DNA of 64,000 nt from Marinospirillum minutulum DSM 6287 (GTDB taxonomy: Bacteria > Pseudomonadota > Gammaproteobacteria > Pseudomonadales > Halomonadaceae): the NCBI RefSeq assembly GCF_000422325.1, contig NZ_AULO01000011.1, positions 248,001 to 312,000 on the forward strand. Reading direction: 5' to 3'. Shown here in pieces: positions 1 through 9,102 of this stretch. The stretch's first letter is position 1; each line of letters begins with the position of its first letter. The notes below the pieces were generated by a model. It was not told the DNA's origin. It ran no database searches and was given only the letters and a program-made list of their open reading frames with translations. A program made the position numbers and the translations under genes.

Positions 1-1310
1 GAAGTAATGTAGCCTAGCATGATGATGGCTTTTTTAGCTGCCGCTAGGTGACGCACTTCTTGGCGCACGACATCTGGATGAATATTAGTATCTTTAAAAG
101 TTTTTTCTGGTGTGTATTTGGCAGCTTCTAGCTTAACTTTTTCGAAAACTGTGGTGACTTTAATGCCTTCTACTCTAAAGGTTCCCTCAATAGCAGGGTC
201 AACCTTGCCTAGCCTTAAAGTTTTATCCTCAGCACCCATAGAACCTTTAGCTTGCACTGCCTGCTTGGTGTTTAAATCCCAATGGTAAAAAACCTCATCA
301 GAGCCACCTTTAACTAGATCAGCTTCACGCAACAGCTTGCCGTTATCAACCCTCACCAACATGGGTAAGTCGGTCTGTTCTTTCATAAAGTCAGGTTTGA
401 ATAACTTTTCTTCAATAATGACGTTAACAAATGCCATGGCTAAGAAGGGATCAGAACCTTGGTTAATAGGCATCCAGAGGTCGGTATGAATAGAACTAGG
501 GTTGTAATCAGGCGCTGTACTGGTAATGCGTGCGCCGTTGTATTTAGCTTCCCAAATGTAATGAGCATCGGGTATACGTGTGGCATTAGGGTTAATCATA
601 CCCAGCATGATGTAATCGGCATCAAACCAAGCATCAGAAGTGAAGCTTTCTAAAGGGTTGCCATAAGCAAGGTGCGCACCAGTATTTAAGTCACCTACTA
701 CAGTAAAGCCATCTAGTTGAATACCGCCAACTAGGGAGGCAAAACGGTTAGGTGCCGACTGGCGCACCATAGTTTGGTTGCCTGAGCCTTGGTGGGTTTT
801 AAGCTTACCTGGACCGTATTTAACAAAGATATCAATGATTTTATCGGCAATTTCTTCAGTCGCCTGATCCCATGAAATCCGTTGCCACTTACCTGCACCT
901 CTTTCACCTGTACGCTTAAGTGGGTAGCGGATACGGTCAGCTTCGTACATGGCGGTAGAGTGAATAGCACCTTTTTGGCAACCGCGAGGATTAGCATCGG
1001 GCACTTTGACATTAATTTGTGGGTATTGTGCTATTTGCTCTTCACGCAGCACTATCCCATCTTTGGTGAAGATATTCCAAGCACAGTTACCCATGCAGTT
1101 AATACAGTGAGCAGCTTTTCCTACTTTATCCCAAGACCACTCGTTGCGATAAAGGTCTTCCCAACCGCGATAGGGGTAGTCTGCTTTTAAGGTGTCTCCG
1201 ATGGGTTCTAAGCGATTAAGTGCCCAAGTGTTACTGCTACTTAAAACACCAGCTCCGGCACTTACCACACCTAAACCTTTTAAAAAATTTCGGCGATTCA
1301 CTTGCTGCAT
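1..1310 (-). CDS. Tat-exported type II molybdopterin oxidoreductase, catalytic subunit (3' end beyond window)
   Basis: About 436 N-terminal codons are visible. The protein starts with a twin-arginine signal (NRRNFLKGLG, residues 5-14). A Cys cluster of the form H68-x3-C72-x3-C76 follows, with a fourth Cys in RGCQKG; this spacing is typical of type II DMSO-reductase-family enzymes (NarG, SerA, DdhA, EbdA groups), which bind Mo-bisMGD and an FS0 [4Fe-4S] cluster. GDLNTG may hold the Asp ligand of Mo. These features predict a periplasmic respiratory oxidoreductase; the substrate cannot be told from this part. The start is supported by an AAGGAG ribosome site about 8 bases upstream. Electron-transfer subunits would be expected to the left of the window. 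Confidence 0.85.
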   Translation of the reverse strand, partial: MQQVNRRNFLKGLGVVSAGAGVLSSSNTWALNRLEPIGDTLKADYPYRGWEDLYRNEWSWDKVGKAAHCINCMGNCAWNIFTKDGIVLREEQIAQYPQINVKVPDANPRGCQKGAIHSTAMYEADRIRYPLKRTGERGAGKWQRISWDQATEEIADKIIDIFVKYGPGKLKTHQGSGNQTMVRQSAPNRFASLVGGIQLDGFTVVGDLNTGAHLAYGNPLESFTSDAWFDADYIMLGMINPNATRIPDAHYIWEAKYNGARITSTAPDYNPSSIHTDLWMPINQGSDPFLAMAFVNVIIEEKLFKPDFMKEQTDLPMLVRVDNGKLLREADLVKGGSDEVFYHWDLNTKQAVQAKGSMGAEDKTLRLGKVDPAIEGTFRVEGIKVTTVFEKVKLEAAKYTPEKTFKDTNIHPDVVRQEVRHLAAAKKAIIMLGYIT

Positions 1311-1422
1311 AGGTCTACTCCTTCTAGCCTTAGTGACAAGCCTGCTCACTAGTGCTTGGTCTATACTTAATGCTGATGACTTCTACTTATAAGCACCTTA
1401 CTAGTATTGTTTAGTTAAAAAT

Positions 1423-1436
1423 ATGACTCACGTCAA
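1423..1436 (-). promoter_or_regulatory. FNR/Anr-like box upstream of the molybdoenzyme
   Basis: Read on the minus strand the site is TTGACGTGAGTCAT, a near-palindrome close to the FNR/Anr consensus TTGAT-N4-ATCAA (9 of 10 positions when Y/R is allowed at the inner bases). It lies about 113 bases before the start codon. Anaerobic control of an anaerobic-type molybdoenzyme would make sense. One chance match of this quality is possible. Confidence 0.4.
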
Positions 1437-1519
1437 TTTTTTAAAAGCAGTAAATTCAAAGATATAGCAATGGCGATGTTCAGCCAAATTCAATTAAAGG
1501 TCTAGCTTTGGGGCTTGCT

Positions 1520-1840
1520 TTATTTTTTTAACGATTTTTCAGGTACCATATCTACACCACCTTCATGCAAGGGGTGGCATTTACCTAAGCGTTTAATAGC
1601 TAGCCAAAAACCTTTAAAAGGGCCGTGAGTTTGTACGGCCTCTATCGCATAGCTAGAACAGGTGGGATAAAAACGGCAGCTAGGGGGTTTAAGTGGGCTA
1701 ATAAATAATTGATAGAAGCGAAATAATCCTATCAAGAGCTTTTTAAGCAACCAAGCCAGTAATTTTAATGGTGTTAACAGCCAATCTATTAGCGTCTTAG
1801 GCTTAGGTTTTGGCTGAGTTATTAGCTGTTTTTCTGGCAT
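1520..1840 (-). CDS. yidD: Membrane protein insertion efficiency factor YidD
   Basis: A 106-residue protein with the YidD signature: FYQLFISPL, then [15 protein letters not shown] with its Cys pair, then [13 protein letters not shown]. YidD is a small amphipathic protein at the inner membrane that helps YidC/Sec insertion. It normally sits between rnpA and yidC near the origin. Here it is the last gene of a zur-pyrC-hisI-yidD run, 14 bases after hisI, so it has been relocated or is a second copy. The basic, Lys/Pro-rich N-terminus is slightly longer than usual. Confidence 0.9.
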   Translation of the reverse strand: MPEKQLITQPKPKPKTLIDWLLTPLKLLAWLLKKLLIGLFRFYQLFISPLKPPSCRFYPTCSSYAIEAVQTHGPFKGFWLAIKRLGKCHPLHEGGVDMVPEKSLKK

Positions 1841-1854
1841 AGCTGGCTTTAAAG

Positions 1855-2298
1855 CTATTTATACAGGCTAGCAGGGTCAACTTCTGGCGCAGTAAGCACT
1901 TCTAATTGCTCACCTTTTAGGCCTAAGTAGAAACAGCTTTTACGACCTGTGTGGCAGGCTGGGCCTTGCTGATCGACTTCTAGCAACAAAGCATCACCGT
2001 CACAATCTACCCGCAGCCCTTTTAGCCACTGAACCTGACCAGAAGATTCGCCCTTGCGCCATAGTTTTTGGCGTGAACGGGACCAATAGCAGGCTCGTCC
2101 TTCTTCAAGCGAAATCAATAAAGACTCTTTATTCATCCAAGCCAGCATCAATACCTCTTGGGTATCGAACTGCTGAGCTATGGCGGTGATTAAGCCTTGC
2201 TCATTGAATACTAAGCGATCAACTATTTTAGAAATGTTACGTTGTGAGCCAACAGGCGCTGTTTCTAAATCGAGCCAAAACTGATTATTTGATGCCAT
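1855..2298 (-). CDS. hisI: Phosphoribosyl-AMP cyclohydrolase
   Basis: This 147-residue protein catalyses the third step of histidine synthesis, opening the adenine ring of phosphoribosyl-AMP. The PRA-CH core is clear: [29 protein letters not shown], a DCDGDALL metal-binding segment, and Cys residues in [13 protein letters not shown]. It is monofunctional, with no HisE phosphohydrolase domain fused. It lies 13 bases after pyrC and 14 before yidD, probably in one transcript, and no other his gene is close. Confidence 0.95.
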   Translation of the reverse strand: MASNNQFWLDLETAPVGSQRNISKIVDRLVFNEQGLITAIAQQFDTQEVLMLAWMNKESLLISLEEGRACYWSRSRQKLWRKGESSGQVQWLKGLRVDCDGDALLLEVDQQGPACHTGRKSCFYLGLKGEQLEVLTAPEVDPASLYK

Positions 2299-2311
2299 TA
2301 GCTAGCCTTAA

Positions 2312-3646
2312 TTAACGGTTAAAAGTAAGACGCTGACCATGGATACTTTGACCTAACTCACCCTCATGCCAAGCAAAACCACCATTAACCAGAGTAGTAA
2401 CAATACGGCTATTGAAGGTATGGCCTTCAAAGGGTGACCAGCCACATTTATAAAGAATGGATTCTTTAGTTACGGTGGTGGTGGCTTGTAAATCAACTAA
2501 AACCAAGTCGGCAAAATAACCTTCACGCAAATAGCCTCGGTCTTTTACTTGAAAAGCTTCGGCTGGGTTATGGCAAGCCTTTTGTACCAAGGTTTGTAGC
2601 GATAAGCGCCCTGCATGGTAATGATCAAACAAGCTAGGTAAAGCATGTTGCACTAAAGGTAAACCAGCTGGTGCTTTAAAGTAGCTGCGTTGTTTTTCTT
2701 CCCAAGTATGGGGTGCGTGGTCGGTAGCGATAACATCAATACGACCTTCTGTTATGGCTTGTAAAATGGCATCGCGGTCTTCTTTACGCTTAACGGCGGG
2801 GTTACATTTAATTTGTGCACCCAAGCGTTCATAATCTTCTTCACTAAACCAAAGGTGGTGTACACAGGCTTCTGCTGTAATACGTTTACCTTTTAAAGCG
2901 CCTGGCTCAAATAATTCCAACTCTTTAGCTGTGGTTATGTGTAATACATGCAGGCGAGTATTGTGTTTTTTAGCCAGCTCTACTGCATAGGATGAAGATT
3001 TCCAGCAGGCCGCTTCAGAACGAATATAAGGGTGTTCACTAAAAGGAACCTCATCACCGTATTTTTCACGCGCCGCTTCTTCGTTAGCAGTAATCATGGG
3101 CGTGTCTTCACAATGGGTTGCTACTAAAATGGGCGCATGTTCAAAAATGGCTTCTAAGGTTTCTGGGTTGTCTACCAGCATATTGCCGGTTGAAGCACCC
3201 ATGAAAATTTTAACACCACAAGCCGCTTGCGGGTCTAGGTTTTTAATTTCTTCTAGGTTGTCATTACTTGCGCCTAGATAAAAAGCAAAGTTAGCGCGTG
3301 AACGGCCTGCTGCACGTTGGTACTTATCTTCCAAAGCCTGCGCATTAATGGTTAGCGGGTCTACATTGGGCATTTCCATGTAGGTAGTAATACCGCCAGC
3401 CACTGCTGCCGCTGATTCTGTTGCTATATCGCCTTTATGAGTTAAACCTGGCTCACGAAAATGCACTTGGTCGTCTATCATGCCTGGTAAAAGGTGTAAA
3501 CCAGTTGCGTCTATCACTTGCTTAGCAGGTGCTGAAGATAAATCGGGCGCTATAGCAGCAATACGCTGATCAGACACAGCAACATCAGCTTTAGTTAAAT
3601 GACCTTCATTAACTAGGGTGGCGTTTAAAATAAGTAAATCATACAT
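2312..3646 (-). CDS. pyrC: Dihydroorotase (class I)
   Basis: The enzyme closes carbamoyl-aspartate to dihydroorotate in pyrimidine synthesis. Amidohydrolase features are present: the metal-binding HFREPG segment, a TYMEMPNVDP strand, the VKIFMGAS segment holding the likely carboxylated Lys, and the TDHAPHT Asp/His motif. The start is set at MYDLLILNATLVNEG (444 residues) because AGGGAG precedes it; an in-frame codon 17 residues further up lies deep inside zur. The start overlaps the zur stop by 8 bases, suggesting coupled translation. Its length fits the class I (about 440 residues) rather than the short class II enzymes. Confidence 0.93.
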   Translation of the reverse strand: MYDLLILNATLVNEGHLTKADVAVSDQRIAAIAPDLSSAPAKQVIDATGLHLLPGMIDDQVHFREPGLTHKGDIATESAAAVAGGITTYMEMPNVDPLTINAQALEDKYQRAAGRSRANFAFYLGASNDNLEEIKNLDPQAACGVKIFMGASTGNMLVDNPETLEAIFEHAPILVATHCEDTPMITANEEAAREKYGDEVPFSEHPYIRSEAACWKSSSYAVELAKKHNTRLHVLHITTAKELELFEPGALKGKRITAEACVHHLWFSEEDYERLGAQIKCNPAVKRKEDRDAILQAITEGRIDVIATDHAPHTWEEKQRSYFKAPAGLPLVQHALPSLFDHYHAGRLSLQTLVQKACHNPAEAFQVKDRGYLREGYFADLVLVDLQATTTVTKESILYKCGWSPFEGHTFNSRIVTTLVNGGFAWHEGELGQSIHGQRLTFNR

Positions 3647-4109
3647 GGGCTGGCTCCCTAAGGTGTTTGTCTGGTTGGCAGTCTTGACACCTGCCATGCA
3701 CTTCTATGGTTTTTTTCTCAACACTAAAGCCTTGTTTAGCGGCGGCGGCATCTAGGCGCTGGTCAATTAAATCTTCGTGTAGCTCTTGCACATAACCACA
3801 GACTTCACAAATAAGCAGTTGGTAGGCTTGAACATGCTCTGGACAGGTGCAACGAACATAAGCATTTAATGATTCTATACGATGAATTAGACCATTGCTG
3901 AGTAAAAAATCGATGGCACGGTAAACGGTGGGTGGTCTAGCTGAGGAGTTCTCTAGGGCTAGCCTATCTAGGAGGTCGTAAGCTTTAGCGCCTCCTGGAC
4001 TTTGGACAATTAGTTCCAAAACGCGGCGGCGAGTAGGCGTTAATCTTAACCCCTCACGCTGGCAAAAGGCATCTGCTTTTGCCATTAACTCATCTGGTAC
4101 CTGACTCAT
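3639..4109 (-). CDS. zur: Fur-family transcriptional regulator, Zur type
   Basis: A 156-residue Fur-family repressor. A winged helix (RLTPTRRRVLELI to PPTVYRAIDFLLSNGLIHRIES) comes first. The dimer domain carries CxxC pairs (CEVCGY, and C-x2-C in GRCQDCQ) plus a CTCPEH segment, as in zinc-sensing Zur proteins. It is the first gene of the zur-pyrC-hisI-yidD run. A zinc-dependent dihydroorotase sitting directly downstream is suggestive of zinc-linked control, but I see no obvious Zur box. Confidence 0.8.
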   Translation of the reverse strand: MSQVPDELMAKADAFCQREGLRLTPTRRRVLELIVQSPGGAKAYDLLDRLALENSSARPPTVYRAIDFLLSNGLIHRIESLNAYVRCTCPEHVQAYQLLICEVCGYVQELHEDLIDQRLDAAAAKQGFSVEKKTIEVHGRCQDCQPDKHLREPAHV

Positions 4110-4137
4110 TCTATTAGCTTCTTTAAACAGTGTGAGC

Positions 4138-5145
4138 TTATTCTACGTTGAGCGGGCTAACAGAACAAACTTGCCTAGCAAATAGTTGCTGTGCCACCTT
4201 TACTCTGACTTCACTCACCTCTGCTGGGCCTCTTAGTTGCGCCCTATGTTGATCAATTGCTTCTAGTCTAGGTTTTAAGCCAGCGCCATTAGCCATTTGA
4301 ATGGCTAAACCAGGGCGGGCATTCAGCTCTAACAACAAAGGCCCCAGTTCAGCATCAACCACTAAATCGGCACCTAGGTAGCCTAAACCAGTCATATCAT
4401 AACAACCTGCGGCTAATTCAAGGAGGTACTGCCAGTTTTGAATACGTAGTTTTTGTAACACACTGCCCGTATCTGGGTGCACAAACACTGGGCGATCATC
4501 TTGTACTGCTTGAATCGCTGTACCTAGGGTTAAATCAATACCTACACCTAACGCGCCTTGGTGAAGGTTGGCTTTACCATCGGAAGCACGTGTAGAAAGA
4601 CGCATCATCGCCATAATGGGATAACCATGATAAATAATTACCCGTATATCCGGCACGCCTTCAAAAGTAAAATCAGCAAACTCTTTAGCACTATGAATCA
4701 GGCTTTCAATAATGGCGGCATCTGGGTGACCCCCTAGGCTATAAAGCCCTGAAATAAGGTTGGATAAATGCCGCTCTACGGCTTGCCGTGAAATCCACTC
4801 CCCTGAAGCTTTTAGGTATTTATCACCACTGGCAAACTGAATAACTAAAATACCTTTACCACCACTTCCTTTAGCAGGTTTGATAACAAAGCCACCCTGC
4901 TTAGGTAGGTAATCTTCAAACTTGGCTATTTCAGCTTGATGACGAATAGTACCCAGCAAGGCAGGTGTTGCAATTTGGTAATCCTGAGCTAAGAGTTTGG
5001 TTAGTAATTTATCATCAACGGAAGGAAAACTAGAGCGAGGATTATGGGCGCTAATGCAGGCAAGATTACGTTCATTTAACCCAAGCACACCTAACTGACG
5101 TAACTGGCTAGGGCTAACAAAATTGTTTTTTAGCCAACGCAGCAT
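4138..5145 (-). CDS. ATP-grasp, alpha-L-glutamate-ligase-like protein (RimK-related)
   Basis: A 335-residue ATP-grasp enzyme. The glycine-rich ATP loop is in VIKPAKGSGGKGILV, and LLLELNARPGLAIQMANGAG is the Mg-binding C-terminal motif. It belongs to the RimK-related ligase family that is found beside an inactive-transglutaminase/7TM protein and a RimB-like protease. The stop lies 28 bases from the zur start and the gene begins 3 bases after the 7TM gene, so the three downstream-facing genes form one unit. The acceptor peptide is unknown; amino-acid ligation to an envelope peptide is inferred from family only. Confidence 0.8.
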   Translation of the reverse strand: MLRWLKNNFVSPSQLRQLGVLGLNERNLACISAHNPRSSFPSVDDKLLTKLLAQDYQIATPALLGTIRHQAEIAKFEDYLPKQGGFVIKPAKGSGGKGILVIQFASGDKYLKASGEWISRQAVERHLSNLISGLYSLGGHPDAAIIESLIHSAKEFADFTFEGVPDIRVIIYHGYPIMAMMRLSTRASDGKANLHQGALGVGIDLTLGTAIQAVQDDRPVFVHPDTGSVLQKLRIQNWQYLLELAAGCYDMTGLGYLGADLVVDAELGPLLLELNARPGLAIQMANGAGLKPRLEAIDQHRAQLRGPAEVSEVRVKVAQQLFARQVCSVSPLNVE

Positions 5146-5148
5146 GGT

Positions 5149-6675
5149 CTACTCCCCGCCCTTGGGTTGGTTAGCTAAAGGGCTAAAGCGCCAAAGTTCT
5201 AGCAGGCGATAACCGGTATAACTGCCTACTATTAAAATAAGTGCCAGAACCACTAGCTGTAGCCCTAAAAAGTTGAACATCCAATAACGCACTTCATAAA
5301 TATCCATCAATAAAAAAGCAACCGTTGCAGTAATCAAACTACCGCCACCCTGCTTAACCACTTCTAAGGGACCCTCCTCTTCCCAAAGAATCGACATGCG
5401 CTCAATAGTCCAAGCTAAAATAATCATTGGGAAAAGGGTTACTTTCATGCCAGTCGTGATTCCTGTATGAAAGGAAATAACCGCAAACAAGGCAATCATG
5501 CCAATTACACAAACAATCACTGCCGCTACACGGGCAACTAATAACAAGTTTAAATGCGCCAAAAGTTGCCGAAGTACTAAGCCTGCGCTGACAAGTATTA
5601 AAAAGGTAATTAAGCCAGCGGATAAAGACATTTCTAAAAAGGCCAAAGCAATTAGCAGTGGCATAAAAGTACCTGACGTTTTTAAACCCACAAACACCCT
5701 TAAAAGCACCACAACCAAAGCACCTAAAGGCAGTAACAAGAGGGTTTTGAACAAGGCTTGTTCAGAAATAGGCAGGCTATGAATGGAAAGGCTTAATAAA
5801 GCATCTTTAACGGCTAGCGCATTAACACTACTGCTGGCAGGCTCATGGGTAGTCAGCATAGAAAAAGTGACTTTAGATTCGTGCGCTCCTTCAACTTCTA
5901 AAATAGGCCCCGCTTGCTGCTGCCATAACAGGTAGTTATTGCCCGTTATATCTAAGCTTATTGCAGAATTTACATCAAAAAGTTGCCAATTTTGACCACT
6001 AAACACTTGTACTAGCTGTTGTAAAGCTTGGCGGCGGCGACCATCTTCAAGCTTTACACCATAAAGGACTCTTGCTGGAATTTTGGCATCATTTAAAAGA
6101 TTAACCATGGCTTCAGAAGCCGTCATTTCACTTAATAATAACCGTCCATTTTGATTGTTTTCATTACTAATACGCTCAGCCAGTGCTTTAGCTAAACTAA
6201 AAGGATCGGCTGACTCTTGCCATGAACGGCGTAGAATTTGTGCTGCCGCTGCTTTCAAGGGTAGCGACCAGGTGCTTGGCATTAACTCTGGCGCATGGTC
6301 TACCGCTGGAATATGACGCTTAGGATCAAACTGAAATTGGGCACGGTAATACAGCCATTGTGTGCCTGTCGCACTACGAATACTCCACTCAGCAAAGCGT
6401 TGATCGCCTTCTACAAAGCTAACACCAAAGCCCGGTGAAGCGGTGTGTTCAGAGCGCATTAAAAAGCCCGGCTGACTTTGGGGTATGGCTAAGCGCACCT
6501 TAACAGGCGCACCTTCTGCTTCCATTTCAACACGGGCTTCTAAATCCCAATAGGTTTGCTGGCTACCGGGTAAAAGCGGCACTTGGTGTACAAAATGCCG
6601 CCAAGCGGTGTGCATACCACCCAGTAAAACAAGTAGTAGTGCAGTCCAAAGTAAAGTAGAGCGCCCCTGCTTCAT
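5149..6675 (-). CDS. Inactive transglutaminase-like domain fused to seven transmembrane helices
   Basis: A 508-residue inner-membrane protein. There is one N-terminal helix (residues about 8-26), a soluble, probably periplasmic, transglutaminase-fold region to about residue 270, then about seven hydrophobic helices from about residue 310 to the end. The middle region (ASEAMVNLLNDAKIPARVLYGVKLEDGRRRQ) resembles transglutaminase cores, but I see no Cys-His-Asp triad, in agreement with the family name. It overlaps the protease-like gene by 4 bases and abuts the ligase gene, which indicates a common function. Confidence 0.8.
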   Translation of the reverse strand: MKQGRSTLLWTALLLVLLGGMHTAWRHFVHQVPLLPGSQQTYWDLEARVEMEAEGAPVKVRLAIPQSQPGFLMRSEHTASPGFGVSFVEGDQRFAEWSIRSATGTQWLYYRAQFQFDPKRHIPAVDHAPELMPSTWSLPLKAAAAQILRRSWQESADPFSLAKALAERISNENNQNGRLLLSEMTASEAMVNLLNDAKIPARVLYGVKLEDGRRRQALQQLVQVFSGQNWQLFDVNSAISLDITGNNYLLWQQQAGPILEVEGAHESKVTFSMLTTHEPASSSVNALAVKDALLSLSIHSLPISEQALFKTLLLLPLGALVVVLLRVFVGLKTSGTFMPLLIALAFLEMSLSAGLITFLILVSAGLVLRQLLAHLNLLLVARVAAVIVCVIGMIALFAVISFHTGITTGMKVTLFPMIILAWTIERMSILWEEEGPLEVVKQGGGSLITATVAFLLMDIYEVRYWMFNFLGLQLVVLALILIVGSYTGYRLLELWRFSPLANQPKGGE

Positions 6676-7478
6676 AGTGATGACTCTTCAGGCTTACCTT
6701 GTACATAGGCTTTGCTAACATCGATTACAGCAATATCCATAAAGAAACGTCGCCCCAGAAGCACAGGAAAAGTTAGGTTGCCTCTATCAGTCAAAGTGAA
6801 TTCAACTGTTTGAGTTAAATTACCTAATTGTATGGGTAAAGAAACCACAGGACGTGTTTCTGAGCCGCTAGCCTGGGTAACAGTTACCTTGCGAATCATT
6901 TGAGCTTCCACTTCTACTTTAGATGCTGGTTGATCTTTTTCTGGCTGGAAATGGGTTTCAAACCTAACCCAAGTTTTGCCATCGCGTTCAAACTGCTGCA
7001 AGTTAATAGCATGTAAAGAAGAGGTATTGGCACCTGAATCAATTCGCGCCGGTAAAACAAGTTTTTGAGCAGGAAAATAAACCCACTCATGCTGACCCAA
7101 GAGCATTTTGCCATCTTCCTGAACAACTTCGGTCAGAGGGGTAGTAGAGAAACTTGGCTCTAATAATTTGCCTAGCTGTTGTATTTGAGAGGAATGTTGC
7201 TGTTGAAGCTTTAAGTTTTCTTGCTGAAAGTTTTTAACCAGTGTTCTTAACTGCTGTAGTTCTTTAGCCTGCTGTTTTTGGTTGGTTAACTGCCGTTCTT
7301 CTAAAGCGGCTAATGCTTGTTGGAAGTTAGCTTGCAAGGCTTGGCTGGAAGCCTGTAATTCTTTAGTGGTAACCAACACCTGCTTTTCTTCATTGGTTGG
7401 CAATAGCTGGCAGCCAGTTAAGAAAAACACTAGGAAAAAAATTAATAAACGGCCTAAGAGTTGGGTGCTGCCAGTCAT
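6672..7478 (-). CDS. RimB-like retropepsin-fold lipoprotein (ATP-dependent zinc protease family)
   Basis: A 268-residue lipoprotein. Signal peptide and lipobox (FLTGC, Cys about 23) come first, then a Gln/Leu-rich coiled coil (about 30-115), then the aspartyl-protease-like domain with the RIDSGANTSSLHA active-site loop and a LLGRRFFMDI segment near the end. Members of this family (PF05618) are named zinc proteases but have a retropepsin fold. The lipid anchor predicts periplasmic work next to the 7TM partner encoded just downstream. It is the first gene of the three-gene cluster. Confidence 0.8.
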   Translation of the reverse strand: MTGSTQLLGRLLIFFLVFFLTGCQLLPTNEEKQVLVTTKELQASSQALQANFQQALAALEERQLTNQKQQAKELQQLRTLVKNFQQENLKLQQQHSSQIQQLGKLLEPSFSTTPLTEVVQEDGKMLLGQHEWVYFPAQKLVLPARIDSGANTSSLHAINLQQFERDGKTWVRFETHFQPEKDQPASKVEVEAQMIRKVTVTQASGSETRPVVSLPIQLGNLTQTVEFTLTDRGNLTFPVLLGRRFFMDIAVIDVSKAYVQGKPEESSL

Positions 7479-7518
7479 AAAGTAAAAGCCTTAAGCTAGA
7501 AAGTTAAGGCCAGCTATA

Positions 7519-8376
7519 CTAATGATTTGTATTCGTCGGTGTAGTGTCTCGTGCGGGCGACAAGCTAGGTTTGGCTGTGGCACTAGGCTCTATGTCTTGC
7601 AAGATGCCTCGAAAACTAACATTAAGATCACGCCCTGCTGCTAAAGCCTTAAGGGTTTTGGAATGAAATTCACGGCGATACAAAATACCTACAACAGCCA
7701 CCGTGGAAAAAATTAAAACCAGCGGATGCAAAAACCAGCCCAATAAAGCCAAACCAAAATAGTAAGCTCTTAGGCCATAATTAAACTGGTTGGCAGCTAG
7801 GTCGATTACATTTGCAGCCTGCACAGCAAAAGCATTTCTCGCACCTGGCGTAATATCCTTTTCGCTAGGCAGCGGTGCACTAGCAATCAGAATGGCGCAA
7901 AAATTGTATTGGCGCATAGACCAAGTAAAGGTAAAAAATGCGTAGATAAAAATACCAATCAGTAGAAGCAGTTTTATTTCTATTCCTAACTGACTAGGTA
8001 ATACCCTAGTAAAAGGCAGCTCATTAACAATAGTGAGTGCTTTTTCAGCAGCACCTAATAGGCTAAACAAGGCAGCTAAAATTAACAAAGAGCTAGAAGC
8101 AAAAAACGCACCATTGCGCTCTAGGTGAGTCATAATGGTAGCATCAGCAATTCGCACTTCTCTATCGACCATCCGCTTCATCCAGTCATAGCGATAACCA
8201 TGCATGGTTGCAGCTAAGCAGCGCTTAGTCCGTAAGCGTAAGCGGCAGTAATAGTAATACCAAGTCCAACAAATAAAAAAGCAGCCAATAGCTAACCAAT
8301 CTAGCCAGCTGAAAGTCTCTAGTAAGCTACTAGGCAAGGCAAACTCCTTAAAAAATTTTCTAGTCAATCGGAGCAA
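7519..8376 (-). CDS. DUF599 family membrane protein
   Basis: A 285-residue protein with about four hydrophobic helices (about 25-45, 90-112, 128-150, 205-230). The family-typical stretch MHGYRYDWMKRMVDREVRIADATI follows the first helix. The function of DUF599 proteins is unknown. The gene is divergent from the TetR gene, 93 bases away, so the regulator could control it. The C-terminal tail is Ser/Thr/Pro-rich and probably disordered. Confidence 0.8.
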   Translation of the reverse strand: MLRLTRKFFKEFALPSSLLETFSWLDWLAIGCFFICWTWYYYYCRLRLRTKRCLAATMHGYRYDWMKRMVDREVRIADATIMTHLERNGAFFASSSLLILAALFSLLGAAEKALTIVNELPFTRVLPSQLGIEIKLLLLIGIFIYAFFTFTWSMRQYNFCAILIASAPLPSEKDITPGARNAFAVQAANVIDLAANQFNYGLRAYYFGLALLGWFLHPLVLIFSTVAVVGILYRREFHSKTLKALAAGRDLNVSFRGILQDIEPSATAKPSLSPARDTTPTNTNH

Positions 8377-8469
8377 AATTCACTTGCTCTTAACAAGCCA
8401 TTATGTGCAACAAGGTTATTTTGTTATACTCAGTCTAACTTCCATAGGTTACAAGTGCGGTAAATTTTA

Positions 8470-9102
8470 GTGAATAGCATTAAAACGACAGAACAGCCAG
8501 CAGTTAAAAGCGATAAGCGACAAACCATTATAGATGCTGCCTCTGAAGCATTTTTAGAGAATGGCTACCAAAACACCAGCATGGAAACCATTTCAAGCAA
8601 GGCAGGTGTGGCTAAGCAAACGCTTTATAACTATTTTGGCAATAAAGATGCACTATTTATTGCCGTTGTTGATCAAAAATGTGATTACCACGACAACGCC
8701 ACCATGCGTTCAAGTGATATTACAAGCGAAAACGTTGAAGAAGTATTAAAAAAGTATGCGCAAAGTAAGCTAGCGGACTTAGTCTCACCGGAGAATACCG
8801 CTATGTTCCGAATGATGATTTCTGAAGCCATTCGCTTCCCTAACCTTGGTGAAATGTTCTTCAAAGCTGGGTTAGAAAAAGACCGCCTACTTTTGGTTGA
8901 CTTCTTAACCTTACAAAATCAAGCAGGCAACCTAGTAGTAGATGATCCAGAACAAGCTGCTTTATTTTTCCAAGGTGCGCTGAATGCTTACTTTCGTCCT
9001 AAGTTTATAATGACAGGTGAAATACCCAGTAAAGAAGCGATACAGCAGTACATAGACTACTGTATCAAAAAGTTCTTACTTATCTACCGGCCGACCCCAT
9101 AG
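8470..9102 (+). CDS. TetR/AcrR-family transcriptional regulator
   Basis: A 210-residue regulator. The N-terminal DNA-binding domain is standard ([47 protein letters not shown], residues about 18-64). The C-terminal ligand domain (AcrR-like, about residues 80-205) ends in [12 protein letters not shown]. The start codon is GTG with a weak ribosome site. The last 27 bases overlap the 3' end of rimO on the other strand. A TATACT -10-like hexamer lies in the short intergenic region shared with the divergent DUF599 gene, its likely target. Confidence 0.85.
   Translation: MNSIKTTEQPAVKSDKRQTIIDAASEAFLENGYQNTSMETISSKAGVAKQTLYNYFGNKDALFIAVVDQKCDYHDNATMRSSDITSENVEEVLKKYAQSKLADLVSPENTAMFRMMISEAIRFPNLGEMFFKAGLEKDRLLLVDFLTLQNQAGNLVVDDPEQAALFFQGALNAYFRPKFIMTGEIPSKEAIQQYIDYCIKKFLLIYRPTP

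Noticed and set aside
459-1392. Open frames on both strands over the left edge (for example 882-1190 plus, 731-1012 minus)
   Set aside because: They lie in other frames of the molybdoenzyme gene, which has clear family motifs across the whole stretch.
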